A stretch of 64,000 nt of DNA from Rhodoferax sp. Lineage in GTDB: Bacteria > Pseudomonadota > Gammaproteobacteria > Burkholderiales > Burkholderiaceae_C. Every line of letters starts with the position of its first letter. Position 1 is the first letter of the stretch. Location: NCBI RefSeq assembly GCF_025354435.1, contig NZ_JANXMU010000045.1, positions 86,817-150,816 on the forward strand. The letters run 5' to 3'. The notes under the pieces were generated by a model that saw only the letters and a program-made list of their open reading frames with translations, was not told the DNA's origin and did no database searches. Both the position numbers and the translations under genes were made by a program. Positions 62,905-64,000 of the stretch are shown in pieces.

Positions 62905-63870
62905 TTGCTCTACAAACGCAACAACCCCCAACTCAACAAGCACGGCGAGCTGGTCCACCTGCTGTCTACCGAAGGCCTGCCGAAAGACATCCTGACGCAG
63001 ATCCTGGACACCGCCGCCAACTTCGTCAGCGTGAACGACCGCGAGGTGAAAAAAGTGCCCTTGCTGCGCGGCAAGAGCGTGTTCAACCTGTTCTTCGAGA
63101 ACTCCACCCGCACCCGCACCACCTTTGACATCGCCGCCAAGCGCCTCAGCGCCGACGTGATCAACCTCGACATTGCCCGCTCCAGCGCCGCCAAGGGCGA
63201 GTCGCTGCTAGACACCATCGCCAACCTCAGCGCCATGGCTGCCGACATCTTTGTGGTGCGGCACAGCGAATCCGGCGCGCCCTACCTGATCGCCCAGCAC
63301 GTCGCGCCGCACGTCCACGTGGTGAATGCGGGCGATGGTCGCCACGCCCACCCGACCCAGGGCCTGCTGGACATGTACACCATCCGGCACTACAAAAAGG
63401 ACTTCAGCAACCTCACCGTGGCCATCGTCGGCGACGTGCTGCACTCCCGCGTGGCCCGCTCCGACATCCATGCGCTGACGACGCTGGGCTGCGCCGAAGT
63501 GCGCGTGGTCGGCCCCAAAACCCTGGTGCCTGCCGACATGGCGCAGATGGGCGTGCGCGTCTGCCACACGCTCGAAGAAGGCATCAAGGACTGCGATGTG
63601 GTGATCATGCTGCGCTTGCAAAACGAGCGCATGAGCGGCGCCTTGTTGCCCAGCACCCACGAGTATTTCAAGAGCTTTGGCCTGACGCCCGAGAAGCTGC
63701 AGCTGGCCAAGCCGGATGCCATCGTGATGCACCCCGGCCCGATCAACCGCGGTGTCGAGATCGACTCGGCCGTGGTGGATGGCAAGCAGGCCGTGATCCT
63801 GCCGCAGGTGACCTTTGGCATTGCCGTGCGCATGGCGGTGATGAGCATCGTGGCGGGGAATGAGGCATGA
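62905..63870 (+). CDS. pyrB: Aspartate carbamoyltransferase catalytic subunit
   Basis: Catalyses the committed step of pyrimidine synthesis, carbamoyl phosphate plus aspartate. TTG start with GGAGGG RBS giving [20 protein letters not shown]. 321 residues: [19 protein letters not shown] (carbamoyl-phosphate site), [62 protein letters not shown] and [12 protein letters not shown]. All catalytic blocks are present. Follows pyrR by 3 bp and overlaps the next start by 4 nt. Confidence 0.96.
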   Translation: MLYKRNNPQLNKHGELVHLLSTEGLPKDILTQILDTAANFVSVNDREVKKVPLLRGKSVFNLFFENSTRTRTTFDIAAKRLSADVINLDIARSSAAKGESLLDTIANLSAMAADIFVVRHSESGAPYLIAQHVAPHVHVVNAGDGRHAHPTQGLLDMYTIRHYKKDFSNLTVAIVGDVLHSRVARSDIHALTTLGCAEVRVVGPKTLVPADMAQMGVRVCHTLEEGIKDCDVVIMLRLQNERMSGALLPSTHEYFKSFGLTPEKLQLAKPDAIVMHPGPINRGVEIDSAVVDGKQAVILPQVTFGIAVRMAVMSIVAGNEA

Positions 63871-64000
63871 GCGCGGTGGTGAGCTCTCCTTTCTGGAGCA
63901 CCGGCATAGACCAGCTCCACGCCTATGTGCCGGGCGAGCAGCCGCAGACCGACGGCTGGGTCAAGCTCAATACCAACGAGTGTCCCTACCCACCGTCGCC
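63867..64000 (+). CDS. hisC: Histidinol-phosphate aminotransferase, N-terminal fragment
   Basis: Only the first 44 codons lie in the window. ATG overlaps the pyrB stop (ATGA). The visible N-terminus includes [20 protein letters not shown] followed by [15 protein letters not shown], the typical opening of HisC-type PLP aminotransferases (usually KLNTNENPY). It should act in histidine synthesis, or as a related aromatic aminotransferase. The rest is outside the window, so the assignment rests on this block only. Confidence 0.75.
   Translation, partial: MSAVVSSPFWSTGIDQLHAYVPGEQPQTDGWVKLNTNECPYPPS

Overview
The window is GC-rich chromosomal DNA from a betaproteobacterium, most likely a member of the Comamonadaceae (Rhodoferax/Acidovorax type). 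The basis is gene content and order (dusB-fis-purH, hemL-thiD-rubredoxin-pilGHIJ-chpA, yqgE-ruvX-pyrR-pyrB), codon use, and a dispersed double-hairpin repeat of about 55-70 bp that I believe is typical of this family. No rRNA, tRNA, CRISPR array, integrase or transposase was seen.

Layout. 1-5026: end of isocitrate lyase, an RlpA-like lipoprotein, dusB-fis, purH, a small cytochrome c and an ABM-domain monooxygenase. 5125-7882: a TetR/MFS pair behind a well-defined promoter and operator, then a glycine-zipper protein. 8003-21434: hemL and a divergent ThiD homologue, then rubredoxin and the type IV pilus chemosensory genes pilG-pilH-pilI-pilJ-chpA, then a photolyase. 21567-28127: sdaA, betA, betB, purU and a betaine/choline-binding protein. 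28353-30092: treZ without visible partners. 30262-37321: a type I secretion ABC exporter, its membrane fusion protein, an RTX pseudogene remnant and an 861-residue RTX protein with five tandem ~90-residue modules. 37513-40591: a haem-sensor-like membrane protein interrupted by an in-frame stop, followed by a Ser/Thr kinase-cyclase fusion. 40671-61157: gbdR-like regulator, proVW-like transporter and a 14-gene cluster for glycine betaine, dimethylglycine and sarcosine breakdown. 61398-64000: yqgE, ruvX, pyrR, pyrB and the start of hisC.

How the genes work together. Two clusters encode what looks like a complete route choline -> betaine aldehyde -> glycine betaine (BetA, BetB) -> dimethylglycine (GbcAB) -> sarcosine (DgcAB with a dedicated ETF) -> glycine (SoxBDAG) -> serine (GlyA) -> pyruvate (SdaA). 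PurU handles surplus formyl-folate. Uptake proteins (two binding proteins, one ATPase, one permease) and a GbdR-type regulator lie in the same region. The RTX/T1SS block and the sensor-kinase block look like accessory DNA between the two catabolic clusters.

The least explained items are: the kinase-cyclase fusion with a degenerate cyclase motif beside a broken sensor; the double-hairpin repeat, one copy of which lies inside the hlyD-like reading frame and two of which overlap stop codons; the RTX remnant flanked by a direct repeat; and a ThiD homologue lacking the family's key residues.
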